43,529 bases of DNA. Origin: Deltaproteobacteria bacterium. Lineage in GTDB: Bacteria; Bdellovibrionota; Bdellovibrionia; Bdellovibrionales; JAMPXM01. Under the pieces are notes generated by a model. It was not told the DNA's origin. It saw only the letters and a list, made by a program, of their open reading frames with translations, and did no database searches. The DNA is taken from NCBI GenBank assembly GCA_017302795.1, contig JAFLCB010000018.1:1-43529 (forward strand), written 5' to 3'. The position numbers and the translations under genes are program-made. Of the stretch, positions 1-7,792 are shown piece after piece (position 1 is the first letter of the stretch; the number at the start of each line of letters is the position of its first letter).

Positions 1-64
1 CGGACTCTTCTTTCATCGTTAAGAATTAAGTGTGGTAACAAAATTCTCGAACGAGAGAGTCCAT

Positions 65-91
65 GACTCAATCCTTCAACAGACTTGAGTC
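65..91. other. Inverted repeat downstream of the six-gene operon
   Basis: A 7-bp inverted repeat (GACTCAA at 65-71, TTGAGTC at 85-91, 13-nt loop) lies about 20 bases past the stop codon of the last minus-strand gene. In the minus direction a short second palindrome (45-56) and a run reading ATTTTG follow. It could be part of the transcription end of the operon, but stem and T-run are not adjacent, so it is not a textbook terminator. Confidence 0.3.
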
Positions 92-112
92 CGGGTCCTG
101 TAAACGCAATTC

Positions 113-457
113 CTACCTAATCCAGCTGAACTCGATTGTTTCCCATCTTGCTCGAACCAACCGTTCCGAGAAACCATGGGTGTTTTCATCTCGCACGCGA
201 ACTCCGTTGATCTGCAGAGAAACCTTCGCCTTTATTACGTCCCCAGTTCGATTGATATTCACCAGCTTAAAAGTTTTCACAAGGTGGGTTTCGTTCTGTG
301 CTCCTAGTTCAGATTCGTTAAGAGCAGGTCCTGCGCGCAGAACTTGCTCGACAAACTTTCTGACTTTTGCATCCGCTGCATTCGGCTTAGCAGGAACAGC
401 GTTTCCAGCTGTGGCGTACACAATTGCAACTAGCACAAACATGAGTGCTTTGATCAT
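113..457 (-). CDS. Small exported protein, last gene of the envelope operon
   Basis: Encodes 114 aa. The first 20 residues form a typical signal peptide (MIKALMFVLVAIVYATAGNA, cleavage likely before VP). The mature part is about 94 aa, has no cysteine, and alternates charged and hydrophobic residues as expected for a small alpha+beta fold. I do not recognise the family. Its ATG overlaps the stop of the preceding gene by four bases (ATGA), so it is translationally coupled to the NlpC/P60-like protein and probably works with it outside the inner membrane. Two stem structures follow the stop codon, consistent with the end of the transcript. Confidence 0.75.
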   Translation of the reverse strand: MIKALMFVLVAIVYATAGNAVPAKPNAADAKVRKFVEQVLRAGPALNESELGAQNETHLVKTFKLVNINRTGDVIKAKVSLQINGVRVRDENTHGFSERLVRARWETIEFSWIR

Positions 458-1857
458 TTGGACACCCCGCCTATTTGCGGCTTTACACGAAGAACATACG
501 CATTTTTTTCACCACCCGATGAGAATGCTGGAGATTCGCACACATCGCCCGGGTAAATCTCACGGAAAGTACTTCCAGCTGATCGGTACTCGCCTGCAAT
601 CGCCTCGTAAGTTGCAATTTGTAAAGCTCCCTTTGCATCTCGCTTATAGCCCTGAAACACGAATGCATGACCAGGAAAAACCACCGTGTCCCCTGGTTCA
701 AGATCGGCCTCGCACTCGTAGGGCCTTACTGAATAGAGTGACTTATATTCGGCGATCTCAGGAAACTGTGCTTCAGCATTCGGATCGCGCGCCATCGATA
801 CGACCCGAGACGACAGCAGTTTGAAATCCGGCGACATCGCTAGTCCTGCTTCCTTTTGGCAGCGTTGAATCATTGCTGTGCAATCAGTTCCCGTCGATTT
901 CGGAACGGCTTCGCGCGTTGGAAAATTTTCTGGTGTGGATCCAAGAAAATAGCCATTATGTAACGATGTCGACAACAAGTTCGTTTCACGTTCACTGTTC
1001 GGATTGTTGTAATCGAACTTCAACGATACCTGCCCAAGTAATGCCTGAACTCGATCTGGCTGCTGCTTCCATTTTTCACGAAGAACTTCGAAAAGAATAA
1101 GCTTTGCTACCGCTGGAGTAATTGCCGGACGCACCGTTCGCGGTGACACTGGGTAGGCAGCCGCGCTCTCACCTTGATTTTCGAACGCTCGCTTCTTTAG
1201 ATGATTGAAAATCGCACCGGGGGTTCTAAGTTCTTGGAGTTCATCCAACCCGGATCTTTCATACTTTTTCGCTTCGACGCGAGTACCGTCAGACAAACTA
1301 ACGACACGTGTTCCGCGCAGGCTTTCTTCCATCGCCTGATATGATCCATTAAGTGTGTAATCTCGGTACCAAGGCGCTTCCGGATTATCTGCAGCTATTT
1401 TTTCTTTTCGTAAAGCATAGTCACTCTCTGACGAAAAAAACACCGCTTTCAATTCATCTAACGAGACGCCCACGATTTTTGATTCTTCAAGTGCCCCTCT
1501 AAGAAGTTCGTCGTCCTTCTTTCGATGCGATAGAATCGTCTTATCGACGTCTTCGAGGCAGGCCATAAATTTCTGATTGTCAAATCCGCCGCTCAAATTA
1601 GCAGACTGAAGAATTTTTTTAGCGGCATCAATACCAGTAAGTCCGACTGAACCCATGTGAGAAAGCGAGGTTTCGCAGCGATAGTTTTTTGTTCCGATAT
1701 GTTTGTGAGATTGGCTTTCGCGTAACGCTTGAAGTGATTTGCAATTTGTCGACCAGTCCTTGCACGACTGCGCTAAAGCCTCTCCGTTAAAGAAAAGTCC
1801 AGAGTAGAAGCCGACAGAGATCGCCAGCACCGCCGCAGTACGAGACGAGTTGATCAC
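454..1857 (-). CDS. Exported protein with C-terminal NlpC/P60-like (papain-fold) domain
   Basis: Encodes 467 aa with an N-terminal signal peptide (ending near GEALAQS). Residues about 35-300 are a helical, charged region that I do not recognise. The C-terminal about 145 residues resemble an NlpC/P60 or CHAP-type cysteine peptidase or amidase: a Cys in GTDCTAMIQ (Cys326) heads a helix, and about 70 residues later LEPGDTVVFPGHAFVF carries the His (His397) in the usual GD...H setting. Such domains cut peptide cross-links in peptidoglycan. The gene overlaps both neighbours by four bases. The catalytic assignment is inferred from motif spacing; the long N-terminal region could set specificity or substrate binding. 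Confidence 0.7.
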   Translation of the reverse strand: MINSSRTAAVLAISVGFYSGLFFNGEALAQSCKDWSTNCKSLQALRESQSHKHIGTKNYRCETSLSHMGSVGLTGIDAAKKILQSANLSGGFDNQKFMACLEDVDKTILSHRKKDDELLRGALEESKIVGVSLDELKAVFFSSESDYALRKEKIAADNPEAPWYRDYTLNGSYQAMEESLRGTRVVSLSDGTRVEAKKYERSGLDELQELRTPGAIFNHLKKRAFENQGESAAAYPVSPRTVRPAITPAVAKLILFEVLREKWKQQPDRVQALLGQVSLKFDYNNPNSERETNLLSTSLHNGYFLGSTPENFPTREAVPKSTGTDCTAMIQRCQKEAGLAMSPDFKLLSSRVVSMARDPNAEAQFPEIAEYKSLYSVRPYECEADLEPGDTVVFPGHAFVFQGYKRDAKGALQIATYEAIAGEYRSAGSTFREIYPGDVCESPAFSSGGEKNAYVLRVKPQIGGVSK

Positions 1858-2792
1858 TTTTTAACTTCAACTTTTTTGGTGGTTCCGACAGACGCAGGTG
1901 TTATAGGCCGCTTCGCGTGCTCCGCAAAGAGCCACTCTAGCGATTCCTTGTAGTCAATCATCCGGATCGGAGTTCCATGTTTTCCACCTTCAAAAACCTG
2001 CATTTGCACCGGATACTTCGGATCCATTTTTTTTAAGGACGTGTAGTGGTCAATATAGTCCGTTGGCGGAACGATTGGGTCCTTAGATCCGTGCGAAAAA
2101 ATAATCGGCAGGCGCGACGCAGCGATGGTCGAATTTTCGATTCCAGGAAGCGTGTCTGTACCGCCTAAAAAAACCAGGCCCGCTAATGCTTGACTCGTTT
2201 TAGGGTTTTTTGCCGAGTCCCAGCAGGCGAAGGCTCCGGCAGATCCGCACACAAGAATCACTCTCGCATTTGGTGACTGGGTTCGTATGTGCGTAATCAG
2301 CGTGTTGACGTCGGCATTCGCACCAACCGTCGGACTGTAGTAAACTCCACCATTTGTGCTGACGATATTTTTGAGACGGTTAAAATTTCCACCAAAACTT
2401 ACATCGTTTGCGCCGATGTCTTTGTTTCCGCCTGCACCGTGAACAAACACAACGGCAAAACTAGCGTTCTTAGGCTCACCAACCTCATAGGCTTCGATTT
2501 GTGCCCCGCCATCGCGCTGAATATTCACAACTCGCTGCGACTTCAGAACACCAAGGTCAACGCGATTATCTTTCGCAACCTTACCCGCAACTTTGTCACG
2601 CCCATTAACGTCTTGGTCGCCAAAGACATAGCGCTTGTACGCTCCTCCATCACGAGCCTCTAGCACCTTGCGACTCTTTAGCGAGTACAAATCGTCTTTG
2701 AATGGCTTCAAAGCTTGAGCCAACGCTACACGCGGGGCTCCACTGAATACCAGGATTGCTAAAATAAGCGCGAACTGAAGAGCATGTTTCAT
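1854..2792 (-). CDS. Exported alpha/beta hydrolase
   Basis: Encodes 312 aa with a signal peptide (about residues 1-26, ending VALAQA). The alpha/beta-hydrolase landmarks are all visible. The oxyanion loop is VFVHGAGG (about 115-122). The nucleophile elbow is VCGSAGA with Ser184, a Cys replacing the first Gly of GxSxG. The acid is Asp238 in HGSKDPIVPP and the His is His272 in GGKHGT. It is therefore likely an active esterase, lipase or peptidase in the periplasm or outside the cell. Its substrate is unknown. The operon places it with peptidoglycan-type hydrolases, so an envelope ester or peptide is a reasonable guess. It overlaps both flanking genes by four bases. Confidence 0.85.
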   Translation of the reverse strand: MKHALQFALILAILVFSGAPRVALAQALKPFKDDLYSLKSRKVLEARDGGAYKRYVFGDQDVNGRDKVAGKVAKDNRVDLGVLKSQRVVNIQRDGGAQIEAYEVGEPKNASFAVVFVHGAGGNKDIGANDVSFGGNFNRLKNIVSTNGGVYYSPTVGANADVNTLITHIRTQSPNARVILVCGSAGAFACWDSAKNPKTSQALAGLVFLGGTDTLPGIENSTIAASRLPIIFSHGSKDPIVPPTDYIDHYTSLKKMDPKYPVQMQVFEGGKHGTPIRMIDYKESLEWLFAEHAKRPITPASVGTTKKVEVKK

Positions 2793-3238
2793 TTTTTCTT
2801 ACCGTATATTCGCGCCGAGTTGGGGAGGCGCGACTCATAATTACAGAGTTCTTCAATGCTAACAATATTCGGAGTCTGTGAATTCAAGTCAGCGACGCTT
2901 TGTATTCCCTCAAGTAGCTTTGCCTTGGGTTCGTTCGTTTCCGTGTTAATGAGATAGAAAAAAAGCCCCTCAGCGAGTTTCGGCGTTCGAGAACTTTTTA
3001 CGGCGCCAAGTTCAAAGTAAAGATAGGCATACAGGTTCGACCGTTCGACCTGGCCAAGTGCCTGAGGCGTAAAGTTTTTCTCGCTGGTAGCAAATGGCCA
3101 CTTTACCGCCTGACATTGCTGGGCCGGCTTACGTGCTTTCGGATTCGCCGTTGCACTGTTAACAACACTTGCCGCCAGCGAGGAAAGAAGAAGTGCGCAA
3201 GACGCAAATAGTATTATTTTTTTACTTGAACGGCGCAT
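2789..3238 (-). CDS. Small exported protein of unknown function
   Basis: Encodes 149 aa. The N-terminus MRRSSKKIILFASCALLL... is a basic stretch followed by a hydrophobic core, typical of a signal peptide, ending around the Ala/Asn-rich segment at 27-32. The mature protein has three cysteines or fewer and a conserved-looking hydrophobic core (YAYLYFELGAV) but no motif that I can name. It starts 25 bases inside the preceding SH3-type gene and ends in a 4-base overlap with the hydrolase gene, so it belongs to the same tightly coupled operon. Confidence 0.7.
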   Translation of the reverse strand: MRRSSKKIILFASCALLLSSLAASVVNSATANPKARKPAQQCQAVKWPFATSEKNFTPQALGQVERSNLYAYLYFELGAVKSSRTPKLAEGLFFYLINTETNEPKAKLLEGIQSVADLNSQTPNIVSIEELCNYESRLPNSARIYGKKK

Positions 3239-5415
3239 CTCTCACTCCCGACTTCGATTGCAAAACGATCGTTTTTATCAAATTTTCGATAGATTACCCG
3301 TTGATCGGTTGGACTCAGCTTTCCCGAAAGAAAGCGCGTCGGGACATAGACGTGTTTAATGCACTGGTTTTCTTTGAGAAGCTCTTCGATATATTCAACC
3401 GTTTTATTTGGACAATAGTTCGGCGGCCCCTTTGGTTCGTCTCGAAACCGCGGCTGACTGATTTGCTGTGGTAGGGGCGTAGGAGTTGGTTTCGGAACAA
3501 ACTCGTCGCCTAAAATCTCTTTCACAACACCTGGCTTAATGAAAATCGGAATGCCAATCGTCAATTCACTAACGAGGCTACCGGGATCATTCTGATAAGT
3601 TTTCGCAACAACAGCGCGTGAAAACCGTCCATTTGCGATATTCACAAACTCAGGCGTCACAGAGCAATCAAGAGAATCTCCTCGCGGAGTCTTATCACTG
3701 TATAGGTTCAAGCGCGCGTGACAAAAGCGGGCGAAGCTTATGAAGTCAGCTGAGTGAGATTTTATTTGGTCGTCAGTCGCCGACTGCGCGGCCTTGAAAA
3801 ACGGTTCTGCGTCTTCATCGTAAACCCCGAAGCCACCTACATTACCACCGTTACGAGATTGGTAGATTGGCTGACTACTTCTTGTATAGGTGGAGCCAAA
3901 ACCGCTAATGCCCAGTCCACCCAACTGACGTCTTTTGCCCCACTTCGAATTGATCCATTCGTCGCACTTCGACTTATCATTTTGACAATCGAGATAGAGC
4001 TTCATCGCTTCTTCCGAATCGCGACGCATCTGCGCCTTTATTTCACTGACTTGCGCGTGGCAGCTAGCCATGGCCTTGCGGATTTCGTCCGGCGTTCGAC
4101 TTGCAAGCTCAGTCTCCTCCGGTACGTAGCTGGCGTACGGAATCTCGGCGTCAATACTTCCGCGGTACCCTTGGGCTTTATTGATTGCCATTCGAATTCG
4201 ATCACTACCGCGGTATCCGGCATCGTGTAGTGCACCTTGAGCCGTCGCTGCTTCATTAATGTCTGGTGCTGAATCGAAGTCGATTTTTTTCAGAGCTTCG
4301 CGAACCTCTTTCGCTACGGGGTACAATTCGCAATCGCGAGGTGTCTCGCTGCTAGCAATCGCGAGACAATCAGAGTTTTGGCGTCGGAACTGAGCCAGCG
4401 ATTGGGTCAACTTTTGATAGGGATTTGCCATCGTGTCGAGGTCGGCAACATCAAGTCTAAGCTTAGACGCAATTCGCTTGATTTCCTTGTCGTAAAAACG
4501 AATGTTATCCTTATAAACATCAGCACCCGTCATCATCTCGTCGGGAGTTGCAAGGGGTGGCGTGGAATCTTGCGAACCATCTTGATTGGCACTTGTGGAC
4601 GCGGCCTGCTGTAACTTCAATGCTGCAGCTCGCTCTCGACTTTCTTTGACCGCATCAGAAAGTGACAACTGCGGCGGAACTGGTCGTGGGATCTGTGGTT
4701 GATTGTAATATTGATTTCGATCGTCGATTTCTTTTGTTCGATCGCGACACTGAAAATCTTCATTGTCGAAGCTCACGGCTTTTTCGCCGTCAGCTGGCAT
4801 CTTTGGTCCAACTGGAGATACATAAATCAAATTGTTCTCAGTTCCGATGGATTTCGATCCAAGCTTTGCCTGCAACGCCGTTGCGCAGGCCTTCCCACCT
4901 TTCGAGTCTGCTTTACAGGAAAGCGGATTCAATGGGCGAACGTCTTTTGCCTGATTGCTTTCGAGGACTGCCTCTTTGATCCAGCCAGTCTGTCCCGTTT
5001 CAGTCTCGATTAATCGCCAGGTTGTCGTATCGCAGTCGAGTGCTCGGCTGAGCATTCGGAAGCTCTGATTTTTTTCGATAACCCCGACCGGAGCGCCGTA
5101 CGCGGCCGTATTTGCCCCTTGTTCGGATCCGAATCGACCACGCTCATCGTCGGTTGTCTTACAAAGTGGCGGTGCAGAAACCAGCGGCAAAGTTTTTGTG
5201 ACGACATAAGCTTGTTCCGTCGGCACATTCGGGCCAGGACTCTTCGGCTTTGCGTCTGCAGCTTGCGAGTTTTTCCCTTTAACAGGAACCGGGGCAACTC
5301 CCGACACTGATGACTGCACGCCGGCGGGAACTTGAACCACGTCCGGTTTAGCCGACACCAAAGTCGAAAGCGGCTTCACAGCAGGCGAACCGACAGCCGC
5401 CTTCACTTCGGACAT
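3214..5415 (-). CDS. Large protein with N-terminal SH3b-like domain, envelope operon
   Basis: Encodes 733 aa. After a Pro/Ala/Val-rich linker (about 1-65), residues about 70-152 look like a bacterial SH3 domain: VVTKTLPLVSAPP, a glycine-rich turn, and TTWRLIETETGQTGWIKEAVL, the usual W...GW.. ending. Such domains bind cell-wall peptides. The rest is long, charged and cysteine-containing (for example CHAQ, CQNDKSKCDEW, CSVTPEF, CPNKTVEY) with no family that I recognise. Unlike every other protein of the operon it has no signal peptide from the available ATG, and no alternative start lies immediately upstream, so its export route is unclear. It overlaps the DUF1402-like gene by 13 bases and the next gene by 25. 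Confidence 0.7.
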   Translation of the reverse strand: MSEVKAAVGSPAVKPLSTLVSAKPDVVQVPAGVQSSVSGVAPVPVKGKNSQAADAKPKSPGPNVPTEQAYVVTKTLPLVSAPPLCKTTDDERGRFGSEQGANTAAYGAPVGVIEKNQSFRMLSRALDCDTTTWRLIETETGQTGWIKEAVLESNQAKDVRPLNPLSCKADSKGGKACATALQAKLGSKSIGTENNLIYVSPVGPKMPADGEKAVSFDNEDFQCRDRTKEIDDRNQYYNQPQIPRPVPPQLSLSDAVKESRERAAALKLQQAASTSANQDGSQDSTPPLATPDEMMTGADVYKDNIRFYDKEIKRIASKLRLDVADLDTMANPYQKLTQSLAQFRRQNSDCLAIASSETPRDCELYPVAKEVREALKKIDFDSAPDINEAATAQGALHDAGYRGSDRIRMAINKAQGYRGSIDAEIPYASYVPEETELASRTPDEIRKAMASCHAQVSEIKAQMRRDSEEAMKLYLDCQNDKSKCDEWINSKWGKRRQLGGLGISGFGSTYTRSSQPIYQSRNGGNVGGFGVYDEDAEPFFKAAQSATDDQIKSHSADFISFARFCHARLNLYSDKTPRGDSLDCSVTPEFVNIANGRFSRAVVAKTYQNDPGSLVSELTIGIPIFIKPGVVKEILGDEFVPKPTPTPLPQQISQPRFRDEPKGPPNYCPNKTVEYIEELLKENQCIKHVYVPTRFLSGKLSPTDQRVIYRKFDKNDRFAIEVGSERCAVQVKK

Positions 5416-6176
5416 ATATTTTGAAACGAAAAATCCAAAGTAGTTTGATTTAGGAGTCGCGCCGTTTTTTTTGCTTGGGCGGCCTTCTCTTTTGACTTTC
5501 CCAAATTGTACAACGTTGTCGAGACACCCACATCTTTTGAGATGTCAAATCCTTGTGCTTTATAATCGTCTTGAACTTGGCGCACAATAGCCCCAACAAG
5601 TCGTATGCACTTCGCTGGATCAAGAATCTCTGCGCGAATCTCATCCATCGATTTCGCTGGACGACCTTCGATTTTGGCGACGTGAGCTTCGGCTTCTATC
5701 GCAGCCTGGTCGTTAATTTGCCCAAAGCCATAGGAAAACTTCTTACTTCCTACACCGGTAATTCCCATGTTGGCAGCAAGCCAGGTTTGTGCCGTATCTT
5801 TCATGCTCACGTTCATCGTGTTCTCTGCGATAATCGCACCAGCAATCATCACCGGGTCGATGTTATAAAGCTTCGCAACACGGTGGATTTCTGCGTTCAT
5901 CGCGGGGCTCTTGATCACGGCGAGCAGTTCGTTGCGGGGCTTAACCCACGCACCATCGCTCATTTTTAGACGCTCGCAATACTGATCGAAGCTGCAGACA
6001 TCTTTGAATGCTTTTTCCCAATCAGGAGCGGCTTGCGCAAATGGCACAAGAAGCAACGCTAGCATAATGAGAATAGAAAATAGACCGGTCATTATAAGAG
6101 TTAACGGTATATTTTCGATGAAACTATAAGCGGTTCCACGCCTTGAAGTATTATTTCGTTTGGAATCTTCGATCAC
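5403..6176 (-). CDS. DUF1402-like, lysozyme-fold exported protein (first gene of operon)
   Basis: Encodes 257 aa. A long N-terminal hydrophobic segment (about 22-49) ends in FAQA-AP and is a signal peptide or anchor. The mature part resembles DUF1402 and lytic transglycosylases. NIDPVMIAGAIIAENT supplies a candidate catalytic Glu118 (the usual Glu-Ser replaced by Glu-Asn). SYGFGQIN (148-155) matches the S.G..Q(I/M) motif, and TTLYNLG (221-227) matches the later Y-N motif. It would cleave or bind glycan strands of peptidoglycan. It is the first gene of a six-gene overlapping minus-strand operon. The upstream gap of 63 bases to the RraB-like gene may hold the promoter. Confidence 0.75.
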   Translation of the reverse strand: MIEDSKRNNTSRRGTAYSFIENIPLTLIMTGLFSILIMLALLLVPFAQAAPDWEKAFKDVCSFDQYCERLKMSDGAWVKPRNELLAVIKSPAMNAEIHRVAKLYNIDPVMIAGAIIAENTMNVSMKDTAQTWLAANMGITGVGSKKFSYGFGQINDQAAIEAEAHVAKIEGRPAKSMDEIRAEILDPAKCIRLVGAIVRQVQDDYKAQGFDISKDVGVSTTLYNLGKSKEKAAQAKKTARLLNQTTLDFSFQNICPK

Positions 6177-6239
6177 AAGACAAAGGCCTAGCCTAGTGGC
6201 TTCAGAAATGCTGCCTGGGTAAAAAATCAGAGAATTTAA

Positions 6240-6605
6240 TCACACCTCAATGCCCCAGCCGTCGAATTCACATTCACAGGCTGCTCCTTGGACGACGATC
6301 CAGGGAATCCATGCTTCAAGAATCTGTTCCGTTACTTCAGTAGGATGTGTTTTCCCATGGACTCGGAATTTACGAGAAAAGATACTTCCAGATTTCTCAA
6401 CCATTAGGTTCAGACAATCATTTGCCTCTAAATTTTTAACTAATTTTTGTGCAGACTTTTCGTTAGGAGCATTAAAATAGAAATCAAGCTGAACCGATCG
6501 GTCAGAGGCCAGGCCGGCATCTCGAATCGCCTTCAAGGTCTCATTACTCATGAGCAAATGCCTTGCGGCGATTTCCTTAGCCTTTGATTCCTGCTTCTCA
6601 GTCAT
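6240..6605 (-). CDS. RraB-like protein (regulator of ribonuclease activity B family)
   Basis: Encodes 121 aa and is soluble, with no signal peptide. The core DRSVQLDFYFNAPNEKSAQ followed by a helix ending LEANDC, and the closing CECEFDGWGIEV, match the ferredoxin-like RraB/DUF695-type fold, in which a strand with D/F...F.F is followed by helix and strand and the domain ends in a YDGWE-type motif. RraB proteins in Enterobacteria bind RNase E and adjust its activity. Whether this distant member does so is inference. An N-terminal helix of about 30 residues precedes the domain. It is separated from the operon downstream by 63 bases and appears to be transcribed alone. Confidence 0.65.
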   Translation of the reverse strand: MTEKQESKAKEIAARHLLMSNETLKAIRDAGLASDRSVQLDFYFNAPNEKSAQKLVKNLEANDCLNLMVEKSGSIFSRKFRVHGKTHPTEVTEQILEAWIPWIVVQGAACECEFDGWGIEV

Positions 6606-6850
6606 AAGTGATCCTCTTCGAGTGGTCCTCGATAACCGGGGAGGTTGTCATATCAGCGTTGATTTCAAAATCAAGGAAGTTTGGAGCTCGATAAAACCTC
6701 ATCCGAAGAGCTTCTCGAACGCCATATTTCGAAAAAGTTATACAAAAAACACAATAAACAACTTACGTAAATTCAGCTCTTAGGTCAGAGCGCAAGCCTA
6801 TTCGACTTTGGTCTGTTTAGATATGTAACTCAGGTTCCGAAAAGTCGAGT

Positions 6851-7588
6851 GTGCAAACCTGGTGTTTGAAGCTTCTAATTTTGCTACTATTGGGTGGACT
6901 TGGAATAGATCAAGTTTGCGCACAGGTGCATCCATCGGATCCCGACTGTCCAGACGCATTTCGCGACTTGTTTGCCACTCTCAAGTCGCACCTTGGTGAC
7001 GCGGTCACCGACAAACGATTTCCCGATGTTGAAGTTTCCTTTCTTGGCCAAGGGCATGGCGGCGGCAATGTATATCACGTCAAACCCAAGGATGGATCCT
7101 CACCGTTTGTAGTGTAAGATTATGTATTAGGCGGCGACGATTCAGCTATCAACGATGCACTTGGTTTGCAGATTTTAGATCACATCACAAGTGGTCGTGC
7201 GACTCCAAAAGCAATGCGCCCCGTGAAGTTGCTCGAACGACTTGATATCGAAACTTTGAAGCTTGAATACGTTTCTGGAAGAGACATTCAAAAGATCGCA
7301 GCGGAAACCGTCGATGCTGAGGCTCGCACAAAGCTAGCGCGACTTTTTATGCGTCAGTTGGAAACGCTGAAAAACGATCTGCCTCACGGCAAAGAATTGA
7401 CCGTTGGTAAATATAGCTACAAGGTCCTTGATTCGACCTACTATCCTTCCAAGGTGTCTGGCTTTCAAGATCTCGTGGTTGTACTTCGCAGAAAAGAATA
7501 TCCAAAGGATCTTGTTCAGCTCTGGATCAAGCCCGATAATGTCGTAATTACGCCAGACGGCGACTTCGTTATTATCGATCCTCGATAG
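6851..7588 (+). pseudogene. Kinase-like exported protein, interrupted by one in-frame TAA
   Basis: Two open segments (88 and 140 aa) lie in the same frame and are separated only by TAA at 7115-7117; the joined reading would be about 245 aa. It starts (GTG) with a signal peptide (cleavage near VCAQV). LGQGHGGGNVYHVKPKDGSSPFVV resembles a glycine-rich loop and beta-3 strand. The stop falls where a kinase would have its invariant Lys, followed by DYVLGGDDSA. Near the end IKPDNVVITPDGDFVIIDPR matches the catalytic loop and DFG strand of protein kinase or APH folds, but the catalytic-loop Asp position is Trp (QLWIKPDN) and the C-lobe stops at once. It is a pseudokinase remnant, or a kinase-fold protein with a nonsense mutation. 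Confidence 0.7.
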
Positions 7589-7792
7589 GAACTTCAGCAT
7601 AACAAGATTAAATGTTCGATTAAGATCGAGAATTCCAACTATTTTAACTGATCTCGGAATGAGGCGACTTTAGAATCGTATGCCTGTTTTGAGAGTGAAT
7701 CAATTTTTGCCGTGTACTTCCGAGACTTGTTTAGAATTGCGTTTGATGTTTTACGACTTAAGTCGTGGCTAAGGATCGCCGATAGAAGCAGT

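Noticed and set aside
1-16. Minus-strand ATG at 14-16 running off the left edge (MKEES)
   Set aside because: Only five codons are visible and no ribosome site is clear, so a gene start cannot be supported.
63-824. Long plus-strand open frame (253 codons)
   Set aside because: It lies wholly antisense to two minus-strand genes with signal peptides and 4-base couplings; its composition (many Arg, Ser, Cys) is that of a shadow frame.
3754-4230. 158-codon plus-strand frame
   Set aside because: Antisense to the SH3-type protein gene, which is locked into the operon by overlaps on both sides; no protein-like motif.
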